From positions 1 to 64,000 of the forward strand of contig SSNU01000233.1 of assembly GCA_012064415.1 (NCBI GenBank): a stretch of 64,000 bases of DNA, written 5' to 3'. The notes under the pieces were generated by a model. That model saw nothing but the letters and a program-made list of their open reading frames with translations, was not told where the DNA came from and did not search any database. Shown here piece after piece: positions 1-12,500 of the stretch. How positions within the stretch are numbered: position 1 is the first letter of the stretch; the number at the start of each line of letters is the position of its first letter. The DNA comes from Gyrodactylus bullatarudis. Taxonomy: Eukaryota; Platyhelminthes; Monogenea; Gyrodactylidea; Gyrodactylidae. Position numbers and translations under genes: made by a program.

Positions 1-1799
1 CTGGTAAAAGACCAATTATCAGCTTCCGATCAAAAAATTACCTCTCCACAAGAGAAACTCGGCGAGATCTGGCCATCAGTTGCAAGCTCACATGTAAACC
101 TTGGATTGTAGGCAGTCGCTTCGGGACACATTTATCATCAGATACCCCTTTTCTTTTCAGACCCATAAAATTGTACATCTGGATAAGTTATTCGCATGCG
201 AAGTTTGAATCTAGTTTGAAGAGGGAAGTGTACCTCCAAGATTGTAATATTGAGTATCTCCGCAAGATTTTTTTTTAAGCAATCTTCCTGTTAAATATAT
301 GAAATCTCGAGAATTAATTAGCTTGATACTTTCCTGAGCTCGGCAGCTCTTTCATATGAGAGTTCTGATGTTAAGTGCTTGATTCTTTTAATGATAAGAA
401 TGAGAAAAATCAAGATTATGTTCCTCTAAGAGACTGGCGGTTTTTTCAAAGATCATTTGATTATCTGAGCAGTTTATTTTCAGTCCATTTTTTTTTATTA
501 TTTTTAATATAGTTTAGTTCTTTTCGAAAAAGTTCATTAGAAAACTTCGGGATTCGGAACCTTCAGGACATCTGCATATTTATTATAGTAGTAGAAAATA
601 TCTGAAGGGTACAGTTTGATACTAGTTCGAAGTATAAAGGCCTAATTATTGAAAGGGGCTTGGAACTTAAGGGGCTATTTCGGTAGAATTTGCTGTGGAT
701 TAAGGTCAATGAAAATAGAAATGATTTTGTTAAAAGGAGTTATTGAATCAACAAAGCTTAGAAATACGGGAGGATTGGAGATGGATATATCGTCTGATTC
801 AACCAATCAACATGTCGAATTTGATAAATCTATTTAGTATTTGTTATTAAAAGCATGAAATATGTGGATAATGAAGTTAATATGTAGATTATTTAATTTA
901 TGGAACAAAATTTTTTTTTAAGTGATAACTATTCATGTAGGAAGTGATAATATACCGGAATTGACCATGTAAATTTTGTAAATATACATGTAGATTTTGA
1001 TAGATTCCCTACCCCTACAGATAGTTCTGATGATATATTATTATTTTAATCATACATTTAATTTTTCATATGTCAGAGAATAGGCACTTTCTCAGAAGTC
1101 TAATCTTAAACTGAATTCTTAGCTATTCTACTTTATTCTTAGAAGCAATAGTAATATTAAATGCGTAGACTCTCTTTTGAAATAGATTAATACAAAAAAA
1201 TTCTTGCAATTTCTTCGGGAAAGCGAAAATTTAGCTAGTTTTATCGATCAGTAGTCCAATTCAAGGTATTTTGGTGGGAATCCCACCGTGGGATCTTGTA
1301 TTTAAATGGCAAGATTAATTTGATATTCATCAAAATAATTTAGATCAACTTACACGATTGTTCGTAATAAGATAAGCTGTTACTCGCGTCAAGTTATCAT
1401 CATTCGAAGGAAATAGTGTAACTGTAGTCATTTATTCCTAGGTATTTCATGTTCACGTAAAGTGGAAAAATCCTATGTGAGAATTTCGAATGTTTCTTTC
1501 AAACACAGCCAAGACATGTCTGTCATACACTCATAAGTGTTGTATGTAATTGTAATTAAAGAATATTCGTGCGTGGGTATATTTTGATGCATATTATTCT
1601 TTTGTACCCCCCCCCCCAACATGTAGATGAACAATGTATTGCATTATTAAACTAATTAATTAGTATATCATTGACCAGGTAAAATGTAATGTGTCACAAA
1701 CGGTATATTATACGTCACATTGTATTATATGACATGTATGTATCTTGAAAGAAGGACCAATAAATTTAATAAAATGATAATTATAACCTTATCGATATA
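1..1799. other. Non-coding stretch, no gene seen
   Basis: AT-rich sequence with no open frame that resembles a known protein and no convincing splice-bounded exon. It contains an 11-C homopolymer at about 1607-1617, which could be a site of sequencing error. A short open frame at 649-837 has no supporting features. Confidence 0.5.
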
Positions 1800-1806
1800 A
1801 CCCTTG

Positions 1807-2200
1807 TTTAAACATCAATTTCACTAAAGAGGTTGAAATAGATAACACATTGAGTTTCTTAGATGTAAAGCTTACCAGAAAACCTTATGGAACTATACAA
1901 AGAAACATGCACCAAAAAAAATCAGATACAGATAAATACCTCCATTGTAAGAGTTTCTGTCCAAAAAGTTACAAATCAGGTTTGATAGTAGGCTTAATCA
2001 AGAGAACCAAAAGAATTGTTAACGAGGAGGAATTCTTGAATGAGATTTAAAGAAAATGGATACCCAGACAATTTTTTTCGAAAATACATAGAAAAAGCTT
2101 TGGAAGACGAAGCAATAAATCAATCTGATTTGTACGGTAAATAATCGTTCTTTGATATATGCAGGAAGAAAACAATTTATATAGAAATCCGAAATACAGG
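1807..2200 (+). pseudogene. Decayed Penelope-like element reverse transcriptase fragment
   Basis: The frame through 1807-2049 reads ...NTLSFLDVKLTRKPYG, followed by a Lys/His/Tyr-rich stretch and GLIKRTKRI. This is the pattern of the C-terminal part of the Penelope-type reverse transcriptase (FLDVK-x-R, then the conserved downstream block). A frameshifted continuation after 2050 resembles the next block (ENGYPDNFFRKYIEKA). The fragment is interrupted by stops and lacks both the YxDD motif and the endonuclease. It is not a close copy of the PLE at 9814-11016, because the equivalent residues differ, so at least two PLE lineages have been active here. Family assignment is from motif recognition only. 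Confidence 0.6.
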
Positions 2201-2290
2201 AGGAACAAAATGAATCGACTATCCAAATCTATGTCAAACTCACGTTTAAAATTTGAAAAGAAAATTGAACACACTAGTAAATGAAAATTA

Positions 2291-3509
2291 TGACGATATT
2301 CAATTGAAGGTTGTATTCAGCACAACTGTTCAAATTTCAACTCAAAGATAAACTTGAGCCAAAGGAGCAGTCAAATCTCATCTATTTTTTTCAAGCTACA
2401 TGTGGTGCCAAATATATCACTATCACAAGGCCTTATAGCGATTCCTTAACCCTTAAAGTCCCATAGTGATAGTTCTATCACACGTCATTTTAACAACTCA
2501 TTATCATTCATTGAAGCCTCAGAAAATACTTCGTTTACCACCCACTCGAAAGGAAATTTATTAATCTATTGTAATACTCAAAGATCTTGGCTATATCATT
2601 CGTCAAAAACACCTTATAGCCCATAAGTTATGCGGTCATCTTTATTGGGATACACATGGGATACAGGTTGTTACCAGGTTCAAGGACGAATGACAGGTCA
2701 GTGCAATGGTCTAGTCATTGCTCGTAGCCTGGTGCTCACCAAAAGGACCTAGACTACAATAACCACGTTGAACAGAAATTCTGCACGTTGATGTTCCACG
2801 CTGGGTAGCCCGTCTAGTGACATTCCCTTTCGCATTCGAGACTCTAAAGTGTGTGGACACGTCACTCAACATGTTAGTGAACTGTGGCTCAAGCTGATGG
2901 CGCTGATGCGCTCGGAGAGGGATAATTGGAGTCGTTTAGGACCGGCAATTGTTTGCTGTACCATTGGTTTTTAAGGTTCTTCATTAAAGAGGGAAACTAC
3001 CTATCATAGACCCATATATTTCAAGCTTGCTTTCTTTAATTTGTATTTTAGTGCAATTTCATAAGATAATTTTAGTTCTTTAATAATGAGTAGTGTTTTT
3101 CCGTTGACAAATCTCATTTTTCCATCTCTCTCCTCTTGGGGTAGAGTCTGAAGTGAACCGGTGAAATATAACGTATATCACTAAAATATACGCTAGTTTT
3201 CTCCTTACGGGTTTTGAACCAATCTGAAATATTCTTAATAAAGTTAATCCTTTCAAGCCCTCAATGGTTTATTGCCAATTTAAAATTCATTCTGATTACT
3301 CTGATTATTCAATCTCTGAGGTCATTTAATAGACTTGTACCTGAAAGGTTTTATATACAAGAAACAAGGCTTATCATTGATAAATAAAGTTTTTAATCCA
3401 AAAATGTTCGAGATGAAGCAATTTATATTAATAATTTAAGAGATTTGTGTCTTTAATTAATTTTTTGTTAAATCATCATGTAATAGCTTCTTGAGATATC
3501 GAGGTTAAA
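2291..3509. other. Intergenic stretch with GC-richer island of unknown nature
   Basis: About 2640-2990 is clearly richer in G+C than the flanks and has no long open frame. It contains short strings reminiscent of a tRNA A box (GGTCTAGT at about 2710), but I could not fold a tRNA and found no matching B box in the right place. A degenerate SINE or a diverged non-coding RNA is possible. The rest is ordinary AT-rich sequence and the 3' flank of the DPP8/9-like gene. Confidence 0.35.
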
Positions 3510-6500
3510 TTAGGCTGTGGTTAAATTCTTGATAAAGAAGTAAATCACCGAAGCCATGTAGTGATCGTCTTCTTTGAAGCCATGCTTTGAAGTGGGATAA
3601 AATTGAAAATCGTACGGTATGCCTTTGCGAGCAAGATCAAGGATTAGCCTCGATGTATGGTAAAAGTGGACGTTGTCATCCTGACCTCCGTGGCAGATCA
3701 TGAGACGTGGTTTGGTTCTATCCATTCCATGGACATAGGATAAAACTGAACCGAGACTAGGATGAGTAAAAATAAAATCAATTTTAGGATTTAGATTAAG
3801 AGACAGAATCTTGATGAGAAAATTTGCAATAGACTAACATATCTGTAGACACAAGAATAGAGAAGCTAGCTAGTTATAGGTAAAGCTCTTTAATGTTCAC
3901 GTTAGTTATATACCATTTCTACCCCAAAACTCATGAATAATAGACCAATAGAAATTGAGTATTTTCGGCTAATCAGAATCGAGCAAAATTCCTTTTACTA
4001 ATTTCCTACCGTTCCAAATATATTCTGCTATCAGAATCTCAAATTTTCCAATAGGTTGATTAAATTTTATAGATAATCTTGATCTTTTGTTCTGATTAAT
4101 TTCCACTTCGAATTTTCTCTCTATCATATCAAGAAGAGGCTGTAGTAAATACAGATCTAAAACAGCAGTCAGTCAGAGAAAGAAAACATCAAAATCTTGT
4201 TAAGAGGCAAACTTGAAAAAATGACACTAAAACAGTGGGAAAAAATGGAAAAATTCTCCTTGTAAAGGAATGATATCCTCTTACAAATATGGATCATCTT
4301 TTCTCTGATCCGGTAATCCAATAAATCTTTCAGTATAGCCAGTATCATAGAATTTCCAGTCGACCACAGGACAAGCAGCAACACAAAACTTGTAAAATGA
4401 AGGACAGAATCGACAAGCAGCATGTAGGGAGTAGTATCCACCTGGAGGAGGAATAAAATTGTATCAGTGGATGGATAAACTTGGATAAATTCGATTTAAG
4501 TTACCATAGGAAGCTCCCAAGACGCCAATACGATCCAAATCTATACCTTCAGTTTTACTAGCAACATAGCTGAGCATATCCATTTGATCTTGGATCTCGG
4601 TTATGCCCTGTAAAAGAAGAATGAAAAACTAGGACTAACATAGATGAAAGTTGAAATTACTCACGAATTTATTTTTGATTTTCTTTTGTTCATCCATGCC
4701 AGTGTTGGAACATCCAGCAGTGTCACACATGAAAACAGCAAATCCAAAATGTGTTAATAATTGGGCTCGGGCAATTCTTGAAGAAAAAAAATATAGCCGT
4801 AAGAAACTGTCATACATGAAACATACTATAGATAATGTGTTTCGTGGTACTACTCGTATAGTGCAAGAAATAATAATTATCATAGACCACACACATTGCT
4901 ATAGCAGGTTTCTCTGGCATAAAAATACAGTAAATTTAAAATTTTCATTGATTAAGGCATACATGTTTTTGGAAAAAATTGAGTTGACCAAGCATACACC
5001 AGGCCCAGCATAGACAAAATGAATTGTAGGGTAGAACTTTTGATCAGAGTTCTTTTTAATGAATCTCTGCTCCTTAGTGGGCAGGAAAAGCAACGCCCGA
5101 TGACCCTCTTTTTCAAAATATTGGGGAAATTTGAGATAATTTAGTCTTGACTTTGCAGAACGAGCTTCATCGATCTGTTCAAGGCTTTCTAGAGGAAGGA
5201 ATAATTGCATTAAATATTGGCATGAACTAATAATTTAATATTTCTCAAAATTCTCTTCGCGAGATGTACTAGGACGAGTGACATTCACGAAAAATACTAG
5301 TAAATTTTCATATTTCCTCATTTACAACTTGTACAGAAGCATATAGCTGTTACTGTGAATCGTGTGAAAATAGGGCTTCGTATGAATCACTGGTTGACTA
5401 TTGAATAATGTGAGAGGTTATTATGATTCACTAGAGATTCGTGAAAATAATTTAATTTCCTGTTTAATTTTTTTAAATATCAGTGATACATGAATATATC
5501 TGTACATCATCAATAGGCATAAAAATAAATTCAGCCTTGTGTATGACAACCACAGATTGGTTTCCTAATTTTACATTTCAAAAAATCATGTAGGTATAGT
5601 TGAAAGAATATTTTTAAAATTTAAGTAGGAAATTAAAATAAAATTCGTAAGAATGTTTTGAATTAGGCAGGGATTCTTACGAAGAGGCTACTCAAAACAT
5701 TTTCTTTCCTTTATTTTTGGCGATATTAAATTGGGATTTCATAAATAAAAAGAAAGTAAGAAACGTTCAAAAAAATAGGTGAGAAGATATTAAATTTTGA
5801 CTGTCACCTTGACGGGAAAATTAGTCAGAATAAAGTGCCAGTGTCATATACTTAATTTTCTAAACCTTTACTTGGTAACATGGTATTTTTTCCCTTTCTG
5901 CTAACACACTCCTACCCTAGGCATTACAAAGCTTATGTGTATATTTTTCCCCTGTTTTCAAAATCATATGTAACACTGTTACATTGTAAGTGTTATTTTC
6001 ACACTACCCTCCCATCCCATAAGTAATATAAGATATTAGATTTAAATTTGGGATTTTAAAGGATTTTAAACCATAACTTTTTATGCTACCGTACGATCTT
6101 GAATAATGCTCAAGTAAGTATGTTGATAGGAAGAAGCCTCCCCTAACAGCCTTATCTAGAACCACCGAGGGGTGATATTCTTTATTGTAAGTTTCATTGA
6201 GCTAGTCATTTGAGGTTTGACTAAAGCTTCTGATAGAGATTGAATATTTTTTAAAAATGTATTTTATTCTAGATATGAAATTCTGATGTAAAATTTTACG
6301 CTGGTATTTAAAAAATTTTGGCTGTCTGTGAGCTGAGATAATGGGCAAAAACCAAATTTTTGAAATTTCGAAAAACACCTCTTAAACTTTTGCAATTTAA
6401 TAAAAGATTATAATCATTTGAGCAATAAATTTTATATCATCTGAAAGTAGAATAAATTTTTATAATTAGATTTTATAATTTGAAGAGATGATTTTAGGTT

Positions 6501-9500
6501 GAAAATGAATGTTAAAATTTAATTTAATCAACTATAAAATTATAATTTTAATACAATAAATTTTAACATTCATTTTCAACCTAAAATCATCTCTTCAAAT
6601 TATAAAATCTAATTATAAAAATTTATTCTACTTTCAGATGATATAAAATTTATTGCTCAAATGATTATAATCTTTTATTAAATTGCAAAAGTTTAAGAGG
6701 TGTTTTTCGAAATTTCAAAAATTTGGTTTTTGCCCATTATCTCAGCTCACAGACAGCCAAAATTTTTTAAATACCAGCGTAAAATTTTACATCAGAATTT
6801 CATATCTAGAATAAAATACTTTTTAAAAAAATATTCAATCTCTATCAGTATAATCAATGATTAGTAGGGCGACCAGAAAAAGGCATACTTTATGATGAAA
6901 AAAGGCAATTTTTAATTCTGAAAAAGGCAAAAAAAGGCAAATTCATAAAATCGAATGTTTCTCACGAGAAGCATCCCAAGAAGATATCTGCTGAAAGCGG
7001 ACTTAAAGGAGATCTCATTAAAAATCCAAAAAGTAGCTTTAACAACATAGTAAAGCATTAAAGGTATATTCATATAATCGAATATCTCTCACAAGTAGTG
7101 ATTTAAAAAAATTAATCAATTCTTCAAGCCTTTCAAGTGAATAGAATAAGAATGAGATGTTGAGTTGGATAAGCCATTTCTATTGGCTGTTTACCGAGTC
7201 CCTCCTAAAATTAGATTCAGAAAATGAAAATTTAACTAAGATCAAGATAAACAAGGATAAAAAATTTGCACAATCCTTGAAAAAAATGAAAAAGCAATCC
7301 TTTTTAAAAAAGGCAAAAAAAAGGCAAGCCTCCTCGAAATAGGCAAAAAAGGCAAACTTATTTCTCTTATTAATAGGTTTAGAAATAAAAGGACTGAATT
7401 TTTAATATTTTCAAAGTATTTTAGACTCACTCTCAAAAAAGGCAAAAAAGGCATTTTGGTCGCCCTAATGATTAGTAATCATATAACATATTTTGATACC
7501 AAATTCGTTTGTAAAAACCAATGGGAAAATATAAATTTTATTTTTTTAAACGTGATTCACTGATATCGAGATTGATTAGTGTGAATAAGTGAGTGAATTA
7601 GTACTACTCCCTTACCAACATTTTCTTTTCAAATTAAAATAAAAAAATATTAAACTGTTGCACGAGGAAAAAAATTTAAATCTGAATCAGAACGGATCAA
7701 GCGGGGTAGGAAATTATTGCATTATACAAGTTATGGTTATGAAATTATGGTAGACTTTAATAGAAATGAGTGACAATAAATCAACAGACCATTGAAGATA
7801 CGATTGCATTGTATAAATTTATTACCAATTCTTATTTTTAGTATTCAAACTTATTCCTTGACGTTTAGAATAGTAAAATTTTATAAGCAATGGGACTAAA
7901 AATAAAAAATACTTTTGAAAAATCTTTTTAAATATATATAAGATATCAACGAAAATAATTTCCTGAAGAATTAATATATTTCTCCCAACGAATTGGAAGT
8001 TGTCTGATACAATCAGCGAAAAATTCTTCAGATTTTGAGCTGAAAAAGCTATCAAGTCCATTTTTTACCTCCTCTTTTGTTTTGAATGTTTTGCCTTTAA
8101 GAAAGTGTTCAAGAGATTTGAAAAGGTGACAATCACATGGAGCAAGATCAGGGCTATAGGGTGGATGATCCAAAACATCAAAGTTTTCCTCTTCAAAAAA
8201 AAAATTTTTAACCTCTTTACCCAGATGAGGTCTTGCGTTGTCCTGGAGAAAAGTGACTCTACCAAATCTTGGGTAATTTTGGTCAAGTTTGGTCATCATC
8301 TCTTTCAGATGACAAATATCTATCAGCATTGCCATAATCTAACAGCTCGTGAAGCTCATGGTCAAAAATACCGTTAACGTAACCATTTTGGCAAAACGAT
8401 TTTTGATGGACTGTGTGATGTGCTCTCCCACTTTCTTCCATGATCTTTTACGGCTCTGATCACTGAGGTAGATCCATTTTTCATCGGTAGTAACAATTTT
8501 CTTAAAGAAGTTATCGTACTGAATTCTGTGAAGCAGTCTTTTGACAGCATCAACTCTCCGTTTCTTTTGTGACTCATTCAATTCGTGAGGAACAAACTCA
8601 TCAAAAGAATTCACAAAATTCTCTTCACGCAGAACACGACAAACTGAATTAAGAGACACATTCAACTCGGCTGAAATCACTCTTGAAGATGAATGGCAGT
8701 TTGTTCAGATAGGTGCAACGATTTCATCGTGCTTGATCTCGGAAGGTCGACCTGGCCTCTCTTCATCATCAAAATTCATTTTTCCATCTTTGAAGGCTGA
8801 GTGCCACCGGAATACTGTAGAACGTTTAATTTTATCGCCAAAAACAGATTTGAGCTTTTGGAAGGTCTCTGAGGGTCCGGTTCCCAAGAAAAACTCACAA
8901 GTTTTGATGGAAAAAAATTTCAATAAAGTAGGATTCTCATTACTTATTTCTAGGGCAACCAAATGCCTTTTTTTACCTTTTTTCATCCAAAAAAGCCATT
9001 TTTAGCCTTTTTGAATTTACTTCTTAAAAAGCCATTTTTGCATTAAAATAAATAAGAATCCCCCGTCCAATCTCAGATAAAATCATCAATTAATAAAAAT
9101 ATGACATTATATGCTTAAATTTGCACTCAGGATACGACTTCAATGCAAAAATGGAAGGCTGTTAACTTAAAAATCATCATGATATTCTACATTTGATGCT
9201 TCTACTAACTAAAGTTCACATCGAGGACTTTCAAAACTTAATTTTAACAGAAATCCAAGCTAAAATTAAATACTAAGTTCGAAAATTCAATTGAAACTTC
9301 CCTGTACTCTCCAAAGCTAGAGCAATTATATATATATATTATTATTATAAGCAAAATAATCCAAACGAATATTTTAAAAATATAACCAATCAGATTTAAG
9401 AGATTCTAGATACATTTTTACTTAATTCATTGGATGATCATCCTGAACCAATGATAATTAAAAATCCTTTGTTAAAGGTTCTAGGTGGATTAATAGGAAA

Positions 9501-12500
9501 ATTGTTTTGTTCCATGATGGAATCTGAAATCTTCAATAAAAATTAGTAAAAGTAGATTTAATTGGAATATAACCAACCTTTTTCCAAAGCCTCTTCCAGA
9601 CGTTTCGGTACTGAGATAGTCAAGTACCTTCTTCAGTGGATGAGACGCTTGTAACCTGAACTCTCTTCAACTTTATCTAAAAACCTTAGTATTCCTATTG
9701 GTCCAGATCTAAAAAACCATTCAAAATTGAGCAAACCTTAATACCCATTAGATTACCTGTAGAAAAATCAAAAACACGAAAAACTGAAATTAACCATCTG
9801 CTCAATCAATAATTTATGAAAGTCTTCTTCTCTTTCCGTATAATTGCAACCAATTATCCCCTATTTCGATTTCACCAATATTGCCATTGATAGTATCATT
9901 TGTACCTATTTCTAGAGCTTCATTAATTATTCTTTTCCTAAAATGATTTTGACCCTTAATTATCTTAGCATTTTCGAAATCGAAAATGTGACCCTCCCCT
10001 GTGTGTTCCATTAGTTTGGAATTGTAATTACCCTTGAGCACATCTCTGTGATGTTCATTAATCCTACACTCGAAGGATCTACCCGTCTGTCCCACGTACT
10101 TCTTACCACAAGAGCAATCAATAGAATACACACCTTTTCCTTGCATCTGATTTATATCTGACCTTTTCTTATTAATCTTATTTAGAATATTATTTTTATT
10201 TTTAAAAACAACTCTTAAATTATTTTTTCTATAGATTTTAGCTAATTTCTTATTTAATGGAGTATAATCCAAGAACACTTTTTTATCTTCTACTTCCTTT
10301 TTCTCTAATTTAGGACCATAAAAATTTCTTAAAACCTCTGACATAGTGTCCCTAATAACCTTATTAGGATAACCATTCCTAGAAAAAATTATTTTCAACT
10401 CCTCAAGTTTTTTGTTTAAATGGTCTTGGTCAGTTAATCTTAAAACACGTAGAATTTCTCCTTTAAGAGTGCCAATTTTATATTTACGAGGGGAGTAACT
10501 CTTATAATTAAAAACAATATTTTTACTAGATTTTTTCCTAAATATTTGCTTCTTAATTGAACCATTATTTAAACTTAATTTTAAATCTAAGTAATTTAAA
10601 TCAAAATTATTTTGTTCTTCTAAAGTAAAATCTAATTCAGGAAACTTATTTTTAACCTTTTCTAATGTATTTATTATTCTAGATTTATCTCCTTCAATCA
10701 TGATGAAATAATCATCTAAGTATCTAGTCATGATCTTAGGATTTAAATCAAGATTAATAAATTCATCTATTTTAGACATAAAAAGATTAGCAAAAAATGG
10801 TGAGATAGGATTACCCATAGCTAAACCTTGTTTTTGTTTGTAAATTTTATTCTCAAATTCAAAAATGTTGTATTCTAAACACATTTTCGAAGCTCCTAGA
10901 AGAAAATCTTTTAATCTGTTATCTACATTTTTCAACTCAAGTTCACCTTCGAAAATCTTAAGGGCCTTATCTACTGGGATATTATTGTACATATCAACCA
11001 CATCTAAGGAAAACATTCTAGTATTGGGAAAACGGATTGAAAACGGTTGTGATAAAAATTATTTTTTAAAAATTGAACCAGTTCGTATCCATACCATGCA
11101 AATTGTAATACTTCACCGGTAAAATTTATTCAGTTTAAGCGAAAAATTTTATCTGCATTTTTTCAAAATTTTGCCTGAAAAAATTCCTTTTTTTCATTCA
11201 AAAAACTGCCTTTTTCTGGTTGCCCTACTTATCGCATAACTTAATAGTTCAGGGACCTGTTCGGCATAGATTGCCTATAACGTTGTTCGCTTTATCGGGG
11301 TAATCTGAAAGTTTTTCATTCTAATCTTGGTCAAGTAGCAAGCGAACAACGTTTTAGTCAAGTAAAATTATAGTAAAACAATTTCTGGTTTTACTTTTGA
11401 TTGGCTAAACATTCATAAGACTTGAATAACTAGCAAGTGATGAATCATGAGTCGTGAAGATGTATTTAAATCCCTAAAATTCTTGTTACAAATTCTAGCA
11501 ACGAATTAGAATGAAATAAAAATCCTTTCATGCTTTTAAAAAGCCCTAAGGAGTGGAATATTTGATGTTTCATTCATTTTTTTATGGGTAATACAGAATG
11601 GGTCGATATCTTTTGGAAAATTACGAATAGACCTAGGCTTATTTTTCTAGACTCCTTCTTTATGCACTATTTCTATCAGAATCTCTATCCTATCCGCTAT
11701 TTCTAGAATTAACACTTTTTTAAATAGATTGATAATCTATTGCCTCATTTGGCTCTCTAATTTTAGAGTCTCATTTTTTAATTATACTCTGTTATCTATG
11801 CAAGAGACTAACTCGATGTTGAAAGAACTCCAATTCTACGAATTTTCTCTGGCTGATTATCCTTGAGACGAAATACTTCCACAGCAAAAGTTCTCACCAT
11901 TGAGCTTGATTTTATGACAAATATATTATCATCAGGCTGCATAGCGACAAGTTCATAACTCAACCTCTCTGGGATATAATTGTTTGTTTGCACGCGGGTA
12001 ATTTGGTATGTCTCTTTTTTTGTTAGATTACAGGCCATTCTATAAGCACATGGGAACTCATTAAGTGGGTTACAAAACTATGAAACAATGATTAGAAGAA
12101 TCCTGAGGAATATATTGGACAGAGTTATTTCTCGGAGTTGTTTTAGGATTATGAGGAAAAAACTATAGCTCTTTTCAGTTCTAATTTCCTAAAATATTAG
12201 TACAAAAGCTTTTCTTTCTTATTGAAACAAAAAGAAGATCAAGAAATTTCATAATTTAAGACGCCTAGTCAATAGAATGTAATCATTAGATTTATTTAAA
12301 TGCTATTCTTTCTCATGAGCAATTTCAATACATTTTTCCTCACTGCTTGTTAGTGACTATACCTTTACCTGATCAAGACTTTGGAAAATTACTACATGAA
12401 ACCAGTTAAGGTTCCTAAACTTTAATGTAGATGATGAAAATGTCTGGCTTCTCATTGGTTGAAACAAGGTTCATTGAACGAACCAATCAGGAGAGAGAAT

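Larger units (their letters stand above)
8951..11227. mobile_element. hAT-type element carrying a Penelope-like insertion
   Basis: Ends are TAGGGCAACC (8951) and GGTTGCCCTA (ending 11227). The flanks CTTATTTC (8943-8950) and CTTATCGC (11228-11235) look like an aged 8-bp target duplication, with 6 of 8 bases matching. The outer parts, about 8951-9490 and 11040-11227, align in inverse orientation with the uninterrupted family member at 19032-19687. For example, GGTATGGATACG occurs in both, and both share the block before TATCATTGG. The centre is replaced by the PLE. The element lies within the mariner terminal repeat. Confidence 0.8.
7870..11244 (-). mobile_element. Mariner element (decayed), interrupted by a hAT-type insertion
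   Basis: Transposase fragments on the minus strand at 8986-7946 identify a mariner element. One end lies near 7870 (AAGCAATGGGACT). The other end is split: CTCATTACTTAT at about 8938-8950 resumes as TCGCATAACTTAATAG at about 11231-11246. Joined across the hAT insertion, this resembles the terminal inverted repeat of the second mariner copy (ATTACTTTTCGCTCAACC at 40117-40134). The hAT-type element therefore landed inside the mariner's 5' terminal repeat. The exact left boundary is approximate. Confidence 0.75.

Noticed and set aside
649..837. 62-codon plus-strand frame
   Set aside because: The start is not an ATG, there are no recognisable motifs and it lacks splice context; this length is expected by chance.
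2640..2760. Possible tRNA gene (GGTCTAGT string)
   Set aside because: No acceptor stem, no GGTTCGANTCC-type B box at the right distance and no foldable cloverleaf.
6890..7450. Repeated AAAAGGCA-like units considered as a CRISPR-like or satellite array
   Set aside because: Spacing is irregular, there are no unique spacers of fixed size, and the units lie sub-terminally in a hAT-type element in eukaryotic DNA.
7946..8335. Mariner transposase as a functional gene
   Set aside because: The catalytic motifs are visible, but stops and frameshifts separate the N-terminal, central and C-terminal parts, and the terminal repeat is interrupted.
8105..9005. Plus-strand frames at 8105-8377 and 8733-9005
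   Set aside because: They are antisense shadows of the mariner transposase fragments.
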